A stretch of 9,895 nt of DNA from Actinomycetes bacterium (GTDB lineage Bacteria > Actinomycetota > Acidimicrobiia > Acidimicrobiales > Acidimicrobiaceae), in contig JAKBSX010000054.1 in assembly GCA_021844725.1 (NCBI GenBank), positions 1-9,895 of the forward strand, given 5' to 3'. The notes below the pieces were generated by a model. That model ran no database searches, was not told the DNA's origin, and saw only the letters and a list, made by a program, of their open reading frames with translations. This document shows, in pieces, positions 1 through 7,233 of the stretch. The translations under genes were made by a program, and so were the position numbers. Within the stretch, counting starts at the first letter, position 1. Each line of letters opens with the position of its first letter.

Positions 1-731
1 TGGGGCAGGCACTGGCTGACTCCTGCAGAAAGAATCCGCTCTTTTGTTCTTCTCCTGTTGGGTTGCTTCTTGATCTGGGGGTCTCTTCTCCACAGCTCGA
101 AATTGGACAGCGAGGATTTTCTTATAGGGCCGAAGGTCCTCTGGATATGAGGATGGACACCACGCAGGGAAAGACGCTTGAGCAATTTCTTGACAGCTCC
201 ACTGAGCAGGAGCTGATAGAGCTATTTCGTGAAAACGGTGAAGGTCGTTTTGCAAAAAGGATAGCCAGGGCAATTCTTCAAGGTCGCCCCTATTCAAGCA
301 CCACTGAGTTGGCCGAAGTAGTCAAGAATTCTATTCCAGCAGCCGCCCGTAGGACCGGCGGGCATCCCGCAACTCGAGTATTCCAGGCCTTGAGAATAAT
401 GGTAAATGATGAACTGGAAAGATTGAAGATCGCGTTAGAAACGGCTTTTCGACTTATTCTGCCTGGTGGCCGAATTGCCGTACTTTCCTACCACTCAGGA
501 GAGGACAGCGTCGTAAAGAGGCTGTTTAAGGAGCAGGCCGAAAAAAATTGTACGTGTCCATCTGGTCTCCCCTGTATTTGTGGGGCAACTGTGCGAGCCA
601 AGTATGTCGTTCGGTCTAAGGTGCCGTCCGAGTCTGAGATTGTCAGCAATCCCCGCGCTCGTAGTGCCAGGCTCCGTGCGATTGAGATGTTGGAATCCGA
701 TGATGACAAGGGTAGTGATGGAGTTGGCTAA
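1..731 (+). CDS. rsmH: 16S rRNA (cytosine(1402)-N4)-methyltransferase RsmH (MraW), 5' end outside window
   Basis: RsmH uses S-adenosylmethionine to methylate N4 of C1402 in the decoding centre of 16S rRNA and commonly sits at the head of dcw clusters. The reading frame is open from base 3 and continues upstream of the window, so the TTG at 63 is an internal Leu codon. About 242 residues are visible; the family is usually near 310, so roughly 70 N-terminal residues, including the first SAM-binding motif, are missing. Recognisable blocks are LLDLGVSSPQLE, GFSYRAEGPLDMRMD, RFAKRIARAI, HPATRVFQALRIMVNDEL, GGRIAVLSYHSGEDSVVK and the C-terminal NPRARSARLRAIE. A four-cysteine stretch (CTCPSGLPCIC, bases about 550-582) precedes the last block; similar Cys pairs occur in many RsmH proteins. 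The usual SFHSLEDR signature reads SYHSGEDS here. The gene overlaps the next one by 14 bases. Identity is firm. Confidence 0.96.
   Translation, partial: GQALADSCRKNPLFCSSPVGLLLDLGVSSPQLEIGQRGFSYRAEGPLDMRMDTTQGKTLEQFLDSSTEQELIELFRENGEGRFAKRIARAILQGRPYSSTTELAEVVKNSIPAAARRTGGHPATRVFQALRIMVNDELERLKIALETAFRLILPGGRIAVLSYHSGEDSVVKRLFKEQAEKNCTCPSGLPCICGATVRAKYVVRSKVPSESEIVSNPRARSARLRAIEMLESDDDKGSDGVG
708..712 (+). promoter_or_regulatory. Ribosome binding site for the ftsL-like gene
   Basis: AAGGG lies five bases before the ATG at 718, inside the end of rsmH. It supports the 718 start over the in-frame ATGs at 580, 700 and 703, which have no comparable site and would lengthen the overlap with rsmH. 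Confidence 0.6.
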
Positions 732-1392
732 GACTCAAAAGGAAATGCGGCAGAGAAGCGCTCGACCGGATGTCGATACTCATTTGGCTCTAGCGCTGGC
801 AAAGGCGCATTTGGAATCGAGAGGTTCCAGCGCGGTCGCTAAAGGGGTTAGGCCAAAGGACCTTCCCAGGCGGCCAGAACTCAAAGTAGTACAGCGGTCA
901 AAGCGAATCAGTGGATTCCGGATTTCGAACAAGGTTATGCTTGCGTATCTGGTTGGGTTCCTAGCCCTGTTTGCCGCGATAGTTATGCGTGCCGAAATGG
1001 CAGCGACCCAACTAAATCTAAACAACCTTAACTCTAAGTTAACCTCACTTCAGACCCAGCATCAGCGGCTTGAAGTGGAATTGTCGTCCCTGGAGTCACC
1101 GAGCAGAATCGTATCGTACGCAGAAACTCATTTAGGCATGGTATACCCAAGTCAGGTGGGCTATCTCGGAGTAACCAGCCAAAGTACTTCTAGCCAGCCC
1201 AGCCAGCTAGTTCAGATACCGTTAACACAACAAGTGCTTTCCGCTCCTAACACTTTGTTTGCCCCGGCCGGCGAAGCGGGAGGTGGCGCGCCAACTGGTC
1301 CCCCGTCAGTGTCCACCAACGTTACATCTAAATCTGGTGTAAGTAGTCAGGTCAAGTCTACGGCTGTCAAATCGGCTGGGAAATCCGGGTAG
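718..1392 (+). CDS. ftsL: FtsL-like bitopic cell division protein (long form)
   Basis: A 224-residue protein with the layout of FtsL/DivIC-type divisome proteins. It has a basic cytoplasmic N-terminus (about 1-72), one membrane segment (about 73-90, around MLAYLVGFLALFAAIVM) and a leucine/glutamine-rich coiled coil (about 95-127). The family-typical motif PSRIVSYAETHLGMVYPSQV follows at about 128-147. FtsL acts with FtsQ and FtsB/DivIC to recruit and activate FtsW-FtsI, and it normally sits between rsmH and ftsI as here. The start at 718 is chosen for its ribosome binding site and the short 14-base overlap with rsmH. The protein is about twice the usual FtsL length: it has an extended N-terminus and a Ser/Thr/Gln/Pro/Gly-rich, probably disordered, C-terminal tail of about 75 residues outside the membrane. 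The family call rests on architecture and position because sequence conservation is low. Confidence 0.85.
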   Translation: MELAKTQKEMRQRSARPDVDTHLALALAKAHLESRGSSAVAKGVRPKDLPRRPELKVVQRSKRISGFRISNKVMLAYLVGFLALFAAIVMRAEMAATQLNLNNLNSKLTSLQTQHQRLEVELSSLESPSRIVSYAETHLGMVYPSQVGYLGVTSQSTSSQPSQLVQIPLTQQVLSAPNTLFAPAGEAGGGAPTGPPSVSTNVTSKSGVSSQVKSTAVKSAGKSG

Positions 1393-1396
1393 AGCG

Positions 1397-3343
1397 ATGG
1401 GTGTCTCGAGAAAGCCGGGTACTAAAGACGGGAGGTTTGTCTCTAATCGAAGAATTTTTGGATTAGAGATTGTGGTTGGAGTAAGCATTTTAGCCTTGGT
1501 GTTCCAGCTTCTTGACGTTACTGTATTTCCTAATAGCAAGTACGTATCTCTTGCGAAAGCTGAAGGTTCGGCAACTGTGTCAGTGCAGGCACCGAGGGGA
1601 GCAATACTTGATCGAAACGGTAATGAGCTTGCTGTATCGATTCCGAAGAAAACGGTTGTGGCTGATCCCTCGATAGTCACCAACCCTCTAAAAGAGGCCT
1701 CTATTCTCAGCACAATACTGGGTACTCCGGTGTCCCAAATCAGATCAACTTTGATAGTTCCGGGACAATTCTCTTATGTTCAGCACTTGATTGGAAATGC
1801 GCAGGCCAAGAAGATTCAGAGCTTGATTTCCAACGGGTCGCTTCCCGGAATTTCTCTGGTCAATGAATTGACAAGAGTTAATCCCAATGGAACTTTGGCT
1901 GCGCCCGTTCTCGGGACCCTTGGTCCAAGCGGAAATCCGCTATCTGGACTTGAATACCAATTTAGAAACTTGCTGGACGGGACGCCAGGACAGAAAGTGG
2001 TCACGGTCTCTGTTTCTGGGTCACCTCTTCCTGCTGGAGTAACTGATCTGGTTCCTCCCAAGCCCGGTGATAACCTTGTGCTCGGTTTAGATAGGGCGAT
2101 TCAGTTTAATACAGAGCAGACACTGGGTGCCGAGATAGTCAAGTCCCAGGCCCTTTCCGGCAGCGCGATTATCATGGATCCTAAGAATGGGCAAATTTTG
2201 GCGATGGCAAATTTGATTGGAACCACTGGTGCCACCAACGGAGGCAACGGCCCGGTCGTCAACTCTGCCAGCAGCAATTCAAAGTCAAACACCAAAATAA
2301 CCGGGTTTGCTGAGGCTCCCACAAATATGGCTGTGACTAACGTCTATGAACCCGGCTCTGTGGCCAAAATTGCGACCTTTGCAGCTGCTTTAGAAAACCA
2401 TGTCATAACTCCTCAAAGTAGAGTTGTGGTACCCCCTTACTTGATGATTGACGGAGCCAATTTCCATGATGCTGAAGTTCACGGAACAGAAGTTCTTTCA
2501 CCGGAGCAGATTTTGGCTCAGTCATCAAATATTGGAACTATTATCATCGCTCAGCATTTGAATAAATACATAATTACCAACTCGTTTCTAAACTTTGGCT
2601 GGGGAAAAAAGACCGGCCTGGGCTTCCCTGGAGAGACCTCAGGGTTTTTGGTCAATCCAGCTAAATGGTCAGGTACTGCAATAGGATCAGTCCCAATTGG
2701 ACAGGACCAAGCGGTATCGGCCTTGCAGGTACTTGATTCTTACAATGTAATAGCGAATAACGGGGTCATGGTAACGCCGCATTTTGTCGATCGCGTAGTT
2801 CCCCAGGATGGCAAGCCTGCTTATAACTGGCCGCTACAAAAAAGAAAGGTGATTTCGCCAACCGTGGCGGCCACTATGCAACAGTTGCTCTCCGGAACAG
2901 TATCTGCTAACGGTACAGCTCCTCTGGCTTTAGTGCCGGGATATAAAATTCTAGGAAAGACTGGAACCGCTCAGATTCCATATCCAAACAAGCCCGGATA
3001 TCAGCCTGGCGCATTTATGGCAACTTTTGTTGGATTTACCCAGGGAACGTCCACTCCACTGTCCGCTATTGTGGTTCTGGAACGTCCAAATCCAATTTAC
3101 GGTGGTTCTGTGGCAGCTCCGGTCTTTTCAAAAATAATGAGCTATGCACTCAGGCAGATGGGTATCGCTCCCACATCTGGGACTTTACCAAACGGATATG
3201 CCAAGCCCGCTGCTTTTATTAGACCTGGTCATGCTGTGGCTGTTTCAAATGCCGTGCTCACCAAGGGGTTTTCTTCCAACCAGCCCAATGTTTCGGTGAT
3301 GGGATTTCAAAGTATTACCATGGATAGATCGAAACGAGCTTGA
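1397..3343 (+). CDS. ftsI: Class B penicillin-binding protein, septal transpeptidase FtsI/PbpB
   Basis: This is a 648-residue monofunctional D,D-transpeptidase that cross-links septal peptidoglycan with FtsW. It has a short cytoplasmic N-terminus and one membrane anchor (about 22-39). A PBP dimerisation/pedestal domain opens with APRGAILDRNGNELAVS (from 66) and runs to about 235. The transpeptidase domain carries all three active-site motifs: SVAK with nucleophile Ser321 (in YEPGSVAK), SSN at 376-378 and KTG at 521-523 (in LGKTGTAQ). Length fits the family, and no PASTA domain follows; the last 60 or so residues look like a flexible tail. A Gly/Asn/Ser-rich insert at about 272-305 lies just before the catalytic serine motif. 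The ATG at 1397 is four bases after the ftsL-like stop with only a weak ribosome binding site, suggesting coupling to the upstream gene. Position between ftsL and murE favours the septal FtsI over an elongation PBP2. Confidence 0.95.
   Translation: MGVSRKPGTKDGRFVSNRRIFGLEIVVGVSILALVFQLLDVTVFPNSKYVSLAKAEGSATVSVQAPRGAILDRNGNELAVSIPKKTVVADPSIVTNPLKEASILSTILGTPVSQIRSTLIVPGQFSYVQHLIGNAQAKKIQSLISNGSLPGISLVNELTRVNPNGTLAAPVLGTLGPSGNPLSGLEYQFRNLLDGTPGQKVVTVSVSGSPLPAGVTDLVPPKPGDNLVLGLDRAIQFNTEQTLGAEIVKSQALSGSAIIMDPKNGQILAMANLIGTTGATNGGNGPVVNSASSNSKSNTKITGFAEAPTNMAVTNVYEPGSVAKIATFAAALENHVITPQSRVVVPPYLMIDGANFHDAEVHGTEVLSPEQILAQSSNIGTIIIAQHLNKYIITNSFLNFGWGKKTGLGFPGETSGFLVNPAKWSGTAIGSVPIGQDQAVSALQVLDSYNVIANNGVMVTPHFVDRVVPQDGKPAYNWPLQKRKVISPTVAATMQQLLSGTVSANGTAPLALVPGYKILGKTGTAQIPYPNKPGYQPGAFMATFVGFTQGTSTPLSAIVVLERPNPIYGGSVAAPVFSKIMSYALRQMGIAPTSGTLPNGYAKPAAFIRPGHAVAVSNAVLTKGFSSNQPNVSVMGFQSITMDRSKRA
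1440..1469 (+). repeat. Perfect 9-bp inverted repeat in the early ftsI coding region
   Basis: TCTCTAATC at 1440-1448 is matched exactly by its reverse complement GATTAGAGA at 1461-1469, with a 12-base loop. It begins 43 bases after the ftsI start codon, in the codons leading into the membrane anchor. No T-run follows, so it is not an intrinsic terminator. It could form an mRNA hairpin; any function is unproven. Confidence 0.5.
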
Positions 3344-3356
3344 AAGTTAGTGACAG

Positions 3357-4880
3357 ATGAATGATTTCAGGGATCATATCAGAGGACTGAAGCCAAGTGG
3401 GGTTTCGAAGCGAAGAGGAGGTTCGGTCACTCCATCGAAGCAATTAAGAGACTTGTTAGAGAGAATAGATACGGTATCAATTCTCGGAGATGTCGAAGGC
3501 ATAGAGGTTACCGGGGTTTCGTTTGATTCTCGCGCAGTCATTCCAGGAGATCTTTTTTGTGCAATTGCCGGAGAACACTATGATGGACATCTATTTATAC
3601 AGGATGCAGTAGCCAGAGGCGCAGTCGCTGTACTGGTTGAGCGCTTCGTACCGTTGCCAGTGGTCCAGGTCAGGGTACCGCACGGTTCGATGAGAGTACA
3701 GATGGCTAAGCTTTCCTCCTGTCTTTATGACAATCCATCTTCGCGCGTTCCGATCGTCGGTATTACTGGAACTAATGGAAAGACCACCACTTCTTTTATG
3801 CTGGCTTCGATTGCAAAGGCTGCCCAGCACGATCCATTTGTAATGGGGACACTAAGTGGTTACCGAACTACTCCCGAATCGCCAGTCATTCAGCGGTCAT
3901 TGTATGAAGCGGTCGAGGACTTACATGATATTGCGATAATGGAGGTTTCTTCCCATGCACTCGATCAGCATCGGGTAGACGAAATTGTCTATGATGTGGC
4001 TATTTTTACGAATTTGACTCAAGACCATCTCGATTATCATCACACAATGGACGCGTACTTTGCTGCCAAGGCAAGACTTTTCGAATCGAATAGGTCCCGA
4101 TTGGGGATTGTCAACCTGGATGATCCCTGGGGGGTAAAACTAATAAAGGATTCTCAGATCGCCATGGAGACCTATTCGATAGAAGATGCTCAAAATTTGA
4201 CCATGGGTGCCAATGGGTCCAGTTTTTATCTCGATGGCCAGTTGATAGATCTCAAGATACCCGGTAAACATAATGTTTATAATGCTTTAGCTGCAGCTAG
4301 GGCAGCTAGAAGGCTTGGCTACACTTTTGAGGCTATAAAAAACGGCCTTGCAGATTTCAGGGGCGTGACTGGAAGGTTTGAGCGGATTGACGAGGGTCAG
4401 CCATTTCAAGTTGTTATTGACTTTGCTCACACGCCGGTAGCCCTTGAGGCAGCACTGGGCGCGGCCCGGGTTATGGTACCAAATGGCGGACGCGTGATAG
4501 TGGTATTTGGCTGCGGAGGTGATCGGGACCGGAGAAAACGTCCTCTGATGGGCGAGGTTGCCGAAAGTCTTGCTGATATCACAGTACTCACATCCGACAA
4601 TCCCAGGAGCGAAAATCCGGTTACCATTATTCAGGAGATACTTTCCGGGATGAACAAGGGTGCCCTAAGCGTACTGGGTGATTCATCACAGGTGTTAGTC
4701 AAAGCGGATCGCAGGGAGGCGATCGAGCTTGCTCTTTCGATAGCAAATCCAAACGATGTAGTGCTGATTGCTGGCAAAGGACATGAGACCCGCCAGACAA
4801 TTGGCCAGCTAGAGGTGGAGTTTTCCGACCAGACGGTTACCCGTGAATTGCTTCGCTCGTTTCGGAGCGGCAGCCAGTGA
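3357..4880 (+). CDS. murE: UDP-MurNAc-L-Ala-D-Glu--meso-DAP ligase MurE
   Basis: Cytoplasmic ATP-dependent ligase that adds the third residue of the peptidoglycan stem peptide. The 507-residue protein shows the three Mur-ligase domains. The N-terminal UMP-binding domain includes GVSFDSRAVIPGDLFCAI (about 53-70). The central ATPase domain has P-loop TGTNGKTTT (137-145), MEVSSHALDQHRV (195-207), FTNLTQDHLDYH (217-228) and the probable carbamylated Lys238 in AAKARLF. The C-terminal domain includes TGRFERI, IDFAHTP and GCGGDRDRRKRPLMG. DNPR at 414-417 is the motif associated with meso-diaminopimelate specificity rather than lysine. The start is fixed: an in-frame stop lies two codons upstream and no other ATG or good GTG/TTG precedes the conserved region. 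This gives an unusual basic leader of about 28 residues, and the ribosome binding site is poor. It begins 13 bases after the ftsI stop and overlaps mraY by four bases (GTGA). Confidence 0.97.
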   Translation: MNDFRDHIRGLKPSGVSKRRGGSVTPSKQLRDLLERIDTVSILGDVEGIEVTGVSFDSRAVIPGDLFCAIAGEHYDGHLFIQDAVARGAVAVLVERFVPLPVVQVRVPHGSMRVQMAKLSSCLYDNPSSRVPIVGITGTNGKTTTSFMLASIAKAAQHDPFVMGTLSGYRTTPESPVIQRSLYEAVEDLHDIAIMEVSSHALDQHRVDEIVYDVAIFTNLTQDHLDYHHTMDAYFAAKARLFESNRSRLGIVNLDDPWGVKLIKDSQIAMETYSIEDAQNLTMGANGSSFYLDGQLIDLKIPGKHNVYNALAAARAARRLGYTFEAIKNGLADFRGVTGRFERIDEGQPFQVVIDFAHTPVALEAALGAARVMVPNGGRVIVVFGCGGDRDRRKRPLMGEVAESLADITVLTSDNPRSENPVTIIQEILSGMNKGALSVLGDSSQVLVKADRREAIELALSIANPNDVVLIAGKGHETRQTIGQLEVEFSDQTVTRELLRSFRSGSQ

Positions 4881-5914
4881 TAGCTATTTTTGTAGCAGGG
4901 GGATTCGCTTTGTTATGCGCGGCCTTAGCGACTCCTCTTCTGATCAAGACACTACGCCTTAGGGGAATTGGCCAACAAATCCGGGAAGATGGACCGCAGC
5001 GTCACGTGGCTAAGGCGGGGACTCCAACTATGGGTGGAGTGGCCATCGTGGGAGCTATTGTGGTTGGATATTTTGCGGCTCACCTGCGTCTCGGTGCTCC
5101 AATCACCAGTGAGGGAATTCTTGTTTTAATCTCTATAGTCGGATTCGGTCTGGTGGGTTTTTTAGATGACTGGATTAAGGTTCGCCATCATCGATCCTTG
5201 GGCCTGACGAAGTCTGGAAAGCTCGGTGGACAGATTCTTGTTGCACTAATAGTCGCACTGGGATCACGATACTGGGCGCATCTTCCTGCGTCTATTACAT
5301 TTGTTCGCAGTGGAGCCCTTGACATACATTTCCCTACAGCCGTTTGGGTGATTTTTGCTGTCCTGGTCATAATAGGTGCTTCCAACGCGGTAAATTTATC
5401 TGACGGTTTGGATGGGTTAGCCGCAGGATCTTCAATTTTTGCTTTCTCCATAATGGGTATCATTGGGTACTGGCAATTTAGGCATTTTTCGGTTTATGGA
5501 GTAGGTTCCGGCCTTGATCTAGCAATAATGTCGGTAGCAATGACTGGGGCGTGCGCCGGATTTTTATGGTGGAATGCCCCTCCTGCAAGAATATTTATGG
5601 GCGACACGGGTTCGCTGGCGCTCGGAGCCGGTTTAGGAGCCTTGGGTCTCGAAATGCATCTTGATCTGTTGCTGCCTATAATTGCTGGTTTGTTTGTGAT
5701 AATTACCCTGTCGGTTGTTATTCAGGTAGCGAGTTTCCGCCTTTTTCATCGTCGAGTGTTCCGGATGGCCCCACTACATCATCACTTCGAATTATTAGGC
5801 TGGCCGGAGACAACTGTGATAATAAGATTTTGGATTCTGGCCGGCCTTTTCACAGCTGTGGCATTAGGTCTTTTTTATGCAGATTTCCTCTCTCTCGGCC
5901 AGGTGGTTAAATGA
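4877..5914 (+). CDS. mraY: Phospho-N-acetylmuramoyl-pentapeptide-transferase MraY
   Basis: Polytopic membrane enzyme that transfers phospho-MurNAc-pentapeptide from UDP to undecaprenyl phosphate, forming lipid I on the inner face of the membrane. The 345-residue length and about ten hydrophobic segments fit the family. Signatures include GTPTMGG (48-54), the aspartate pair in FLDDWIKVRHHRSLGLT (Asp97-Asp98), NAVNLSDGLDGLAAG (170-184), NAPPARIFMGDTGSLALG (233-250) and the histidine-rich MAPLHHHFELLGWPE (297-311). The GTG start at 4877 overlaps the murE stop as GTGA and has GGAG nine bases upstream (4864-4867). The downstream end overlaps murD as ATGA. murF, which usually sits directly upstream of mraY, is absent. 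Confidence 0.97.
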   Translation: MIAIFVAGGFALLCAALATPLLIKTLRLRGIGQQIREDGPQRHVAKAGTPTMGGVAIVGAIVVGYFAAHLRLGAPITSEGILVLISIVGFGLVGFLDDWIKVRHHRSLGLTKSGKLGGQILVALIVALGSRYWAHLPASITFVRSGALDIHFPTAVWVIFAVLVIIGASNAVNLSDGLDGLAAGSSIFAFSIMGIIGYWQFRHFSVYGVGSGLDLAIMSVAMTGACAGFLWWNAPPARIFMGDTGSLALGAGLGALGLEMHLDLLLPIIAGLFVIITLSVVIQVASFRLFHRRVFRMAPLHHHFELLGWPETTVIIRFWILAGLFTAVALGLFYADFLSLGQVVK

Positions 5915-7233
5915 GTAAGGTTTCTTACGCCGGTGCCAAGGCTATCGTGGTTGGTTATGGGCTAACTGGTAAAGCGGTTAGTTCATTTCTAAAGAATCAG
6001 GGAAGCCAAGTGGTGGTATTTGACGACGATCCAACTTCGTCTCATGCTGGCAGCGATGTAGAAGTGCGCAAGGTGGGGGATGATTTTCGAAGAGTTTTGT
6101 CTGAAGCGGATTTGGTTGTGGTATCTCCGGGAGTTCCAAGATTACACCAGGTGTATTCATTCGATGTGGAGCCGATATCCGAGCTGGAGCTAGCCTACAG
6201 AAGTTGCGATATTCCAATGGTGGCAGTTACGGGTACCAATGGAAAGACTACAGTGACCACTCAAGTGACCCAGATGCTTTCATTAGCTGGCTATAGGGCG
6301 GCGGCAGTGGGAAATATTGGTACTCCAGCCATTTCGGTGGTAGAGAAAGAACTTGATTTTTTGGTGGTTGAGGCGTCGTCTTTTCAGCTGGCCACCACCA
6401 AGCGTTTCCGTCCCCGTGTTGCAGCTTGGACCAACTTTACGCCGGATCATCTGGATTGGCATGCCGGAATAGATGATTATTGGTCATCAAAGGCGAAGAT
6501 ATTTTCAAATCAGAGTGTCGGCGACAGCGCGGTATTGAATGGTAATGACCCTGCGGTAATGGCTGCGACAATACCAGAGGCGGTGGAGACTATCCGATTT
6601 GGTGACGGCAATTATGAGTTTAAAATCCTGAACAATCAACATCTGGCAAGCCACGACATGCCATTTATCGCTTTAAGTGAATTGCCCCGGAGGCTCCCGC
6701 ACGACTTAGAGAACGCTTTAGCAAGTTCCGCGATAGTTGACAGACTGGGAGTGGATTTAAACATTGCAGCGGAAGTTTTATCGAATTTTAGGGGGCTTCC
6801 CCATCGGGTTGAGCTGGTAACCACCATAGGGGGGATCAGTTATTTCAACGATTCCAAGGCGACCACCCCTGCTTCAGTGGTTGCGGCGCTAAGTGGTTTT
6901 GAGTCAGCAGTGCTAATAGCTGGTGGAAAGAATAAAGGGTTGGATTTATCGCCATTGAGAGCTATTGCGTCCCATCTGAGAGGACTGGTTTCAATAGGAG
7001 ATTCTAGAGAAGAAGTGGCATTGGTATTTTCTGGAATCGAAGGACTTACGGTTTTGACCGCCGACTCAATGAAGGAGGCAGTTTTTGCAGCTCGTTCATT
7101 AGCTAGGGCAGGTGATGCTGTCATTCTTTCGCCTGGGTGCACTTCGTTTGATTGGTATGGGTCGTATGGCGAGCGTGGAGAGGATTTCAGGAACATAGTG
7201 CTTTCCATGACTGGCGAAGGGGGAGTTCAATGA
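5911..7233 (+). CDS. murD: UDP-MurNAc-L-Ala--D-Glu ligase MurD
   Basis: Cytoplasmic Mur ligase adding D-glutamate to UDP-MurNAc-L-Ala. At 440 residues it has the usual size. The N-terminal Rossmann-like domain begins with AIVVGYGLTGKAVSSFL (11-27) and contains the VSPGVP motif (71-76). The ATPase domain has P-loop TGTNGKTT (107-114), VVEASSFQL (152-160), NFTPDHLDWH (175-184) and the probable carbamylated Lys194 in SSKAKIF. The C-terminal domain has LPHRVELV (296-303), YFNDSKATTP (311-320), IAGGKNKGLDL (336-346) and LSPGCTSFDWYGSYGERG (406-423), all typical of MurD rather than MurC, E or F. The ATG at 5911 overlaps the mraY stop and is preceded by AGGTGG four bases away (5901-5906). The 3' end overlaps ftsW as ATGA. 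Confidence 0.97.
   Translation: MSKVSYAGAKAIVVGYGLTGKAVSSFLKNQGSQVVVFDDDPTSSHAGSDVEVRKVGDDFRRVLSEADLVVVSPGVPRLHQVYSFDVEPISELELAYRSCDIPMVAVTGTNGKTTVTTQVTQMLSLAGYRAAAVGNIGTPAISVVEKELDFLVVEASSFQLATTKRFRPRVAAWTNFTPDHLDWHAGIDDYWSSKAKIFSNQSVGDSAVLNGNDPAVMAATIPEAVETIRFGDGNYEFKILNNQHLASHDMPFIALSELPRRLPHDLENALASSAIVDRLGVDLNIAAEVLSNFRGLPHRVELVTTIGGISYFNDSKATTPASVVAALSGFESAVLIAGGKNKGLDLSPLRAIASHLRGLVSIGDSREEVALVFSGIEGLTVLTADSMKEAVFAARSLARAGDAVILSPGCTSFDWYGSYGERGEDFRNIVLSMTGEGGVQ
7217..7225 (+). promoter_or_regulatory. Ribosome binding site for ftsW
   Basis: AAGGGGGAG, four bases before the ATG at 7230 and inside the end of murD, is the strongest Shine-Dalgarno sequence in the window. It fixes the ftsW start at 7230 rather than the in-frame ATG at 7152. 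Confidence 0.7.

Noticed and set aside
63..65. TTG at 63 as the start of rsmH
   Set aside because: The frame is open back to the window edge, and the segment starting here is the middle of a conserved RsmH motif, so the gene begins upstream of the window.
190..218. TTGACA at 190-195 in rsmH as a promoter -35 element
   Set aside because: No reasonable -10 element lies 16-18 bases downstream. Similar isolated TTGACA hexamers within mraY, ftsW and early murC also lack partners.
580..717. Upstream extension of the ftsL-like frame to an ATG at 580
   Set aside because: It would overlap rsmH by about 150 bases, the added residues look like an out-of-frame reading of rsmH, and the ATG at 718 has its own ribosome binding site.
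1170..1390. The repetitive Ser/Gln/Pro-rich end of the ftsL-like gene as a tandem repeat array or frameshift
   Set aside because: The repeated AGCCAG-type units are short and irregular, the frame stays open to a stop placed four bases before ftsI, and the composition fits a disordered tail.
7152..7229. Upstream extension of the ftsW frame to an ATG at 7152
   Set aside because: The added residues are an out-of-frame reading of conserved MurD sequence, while the ATG at 7230 has a strong ribosome binding site and a standard ATGA overlap.
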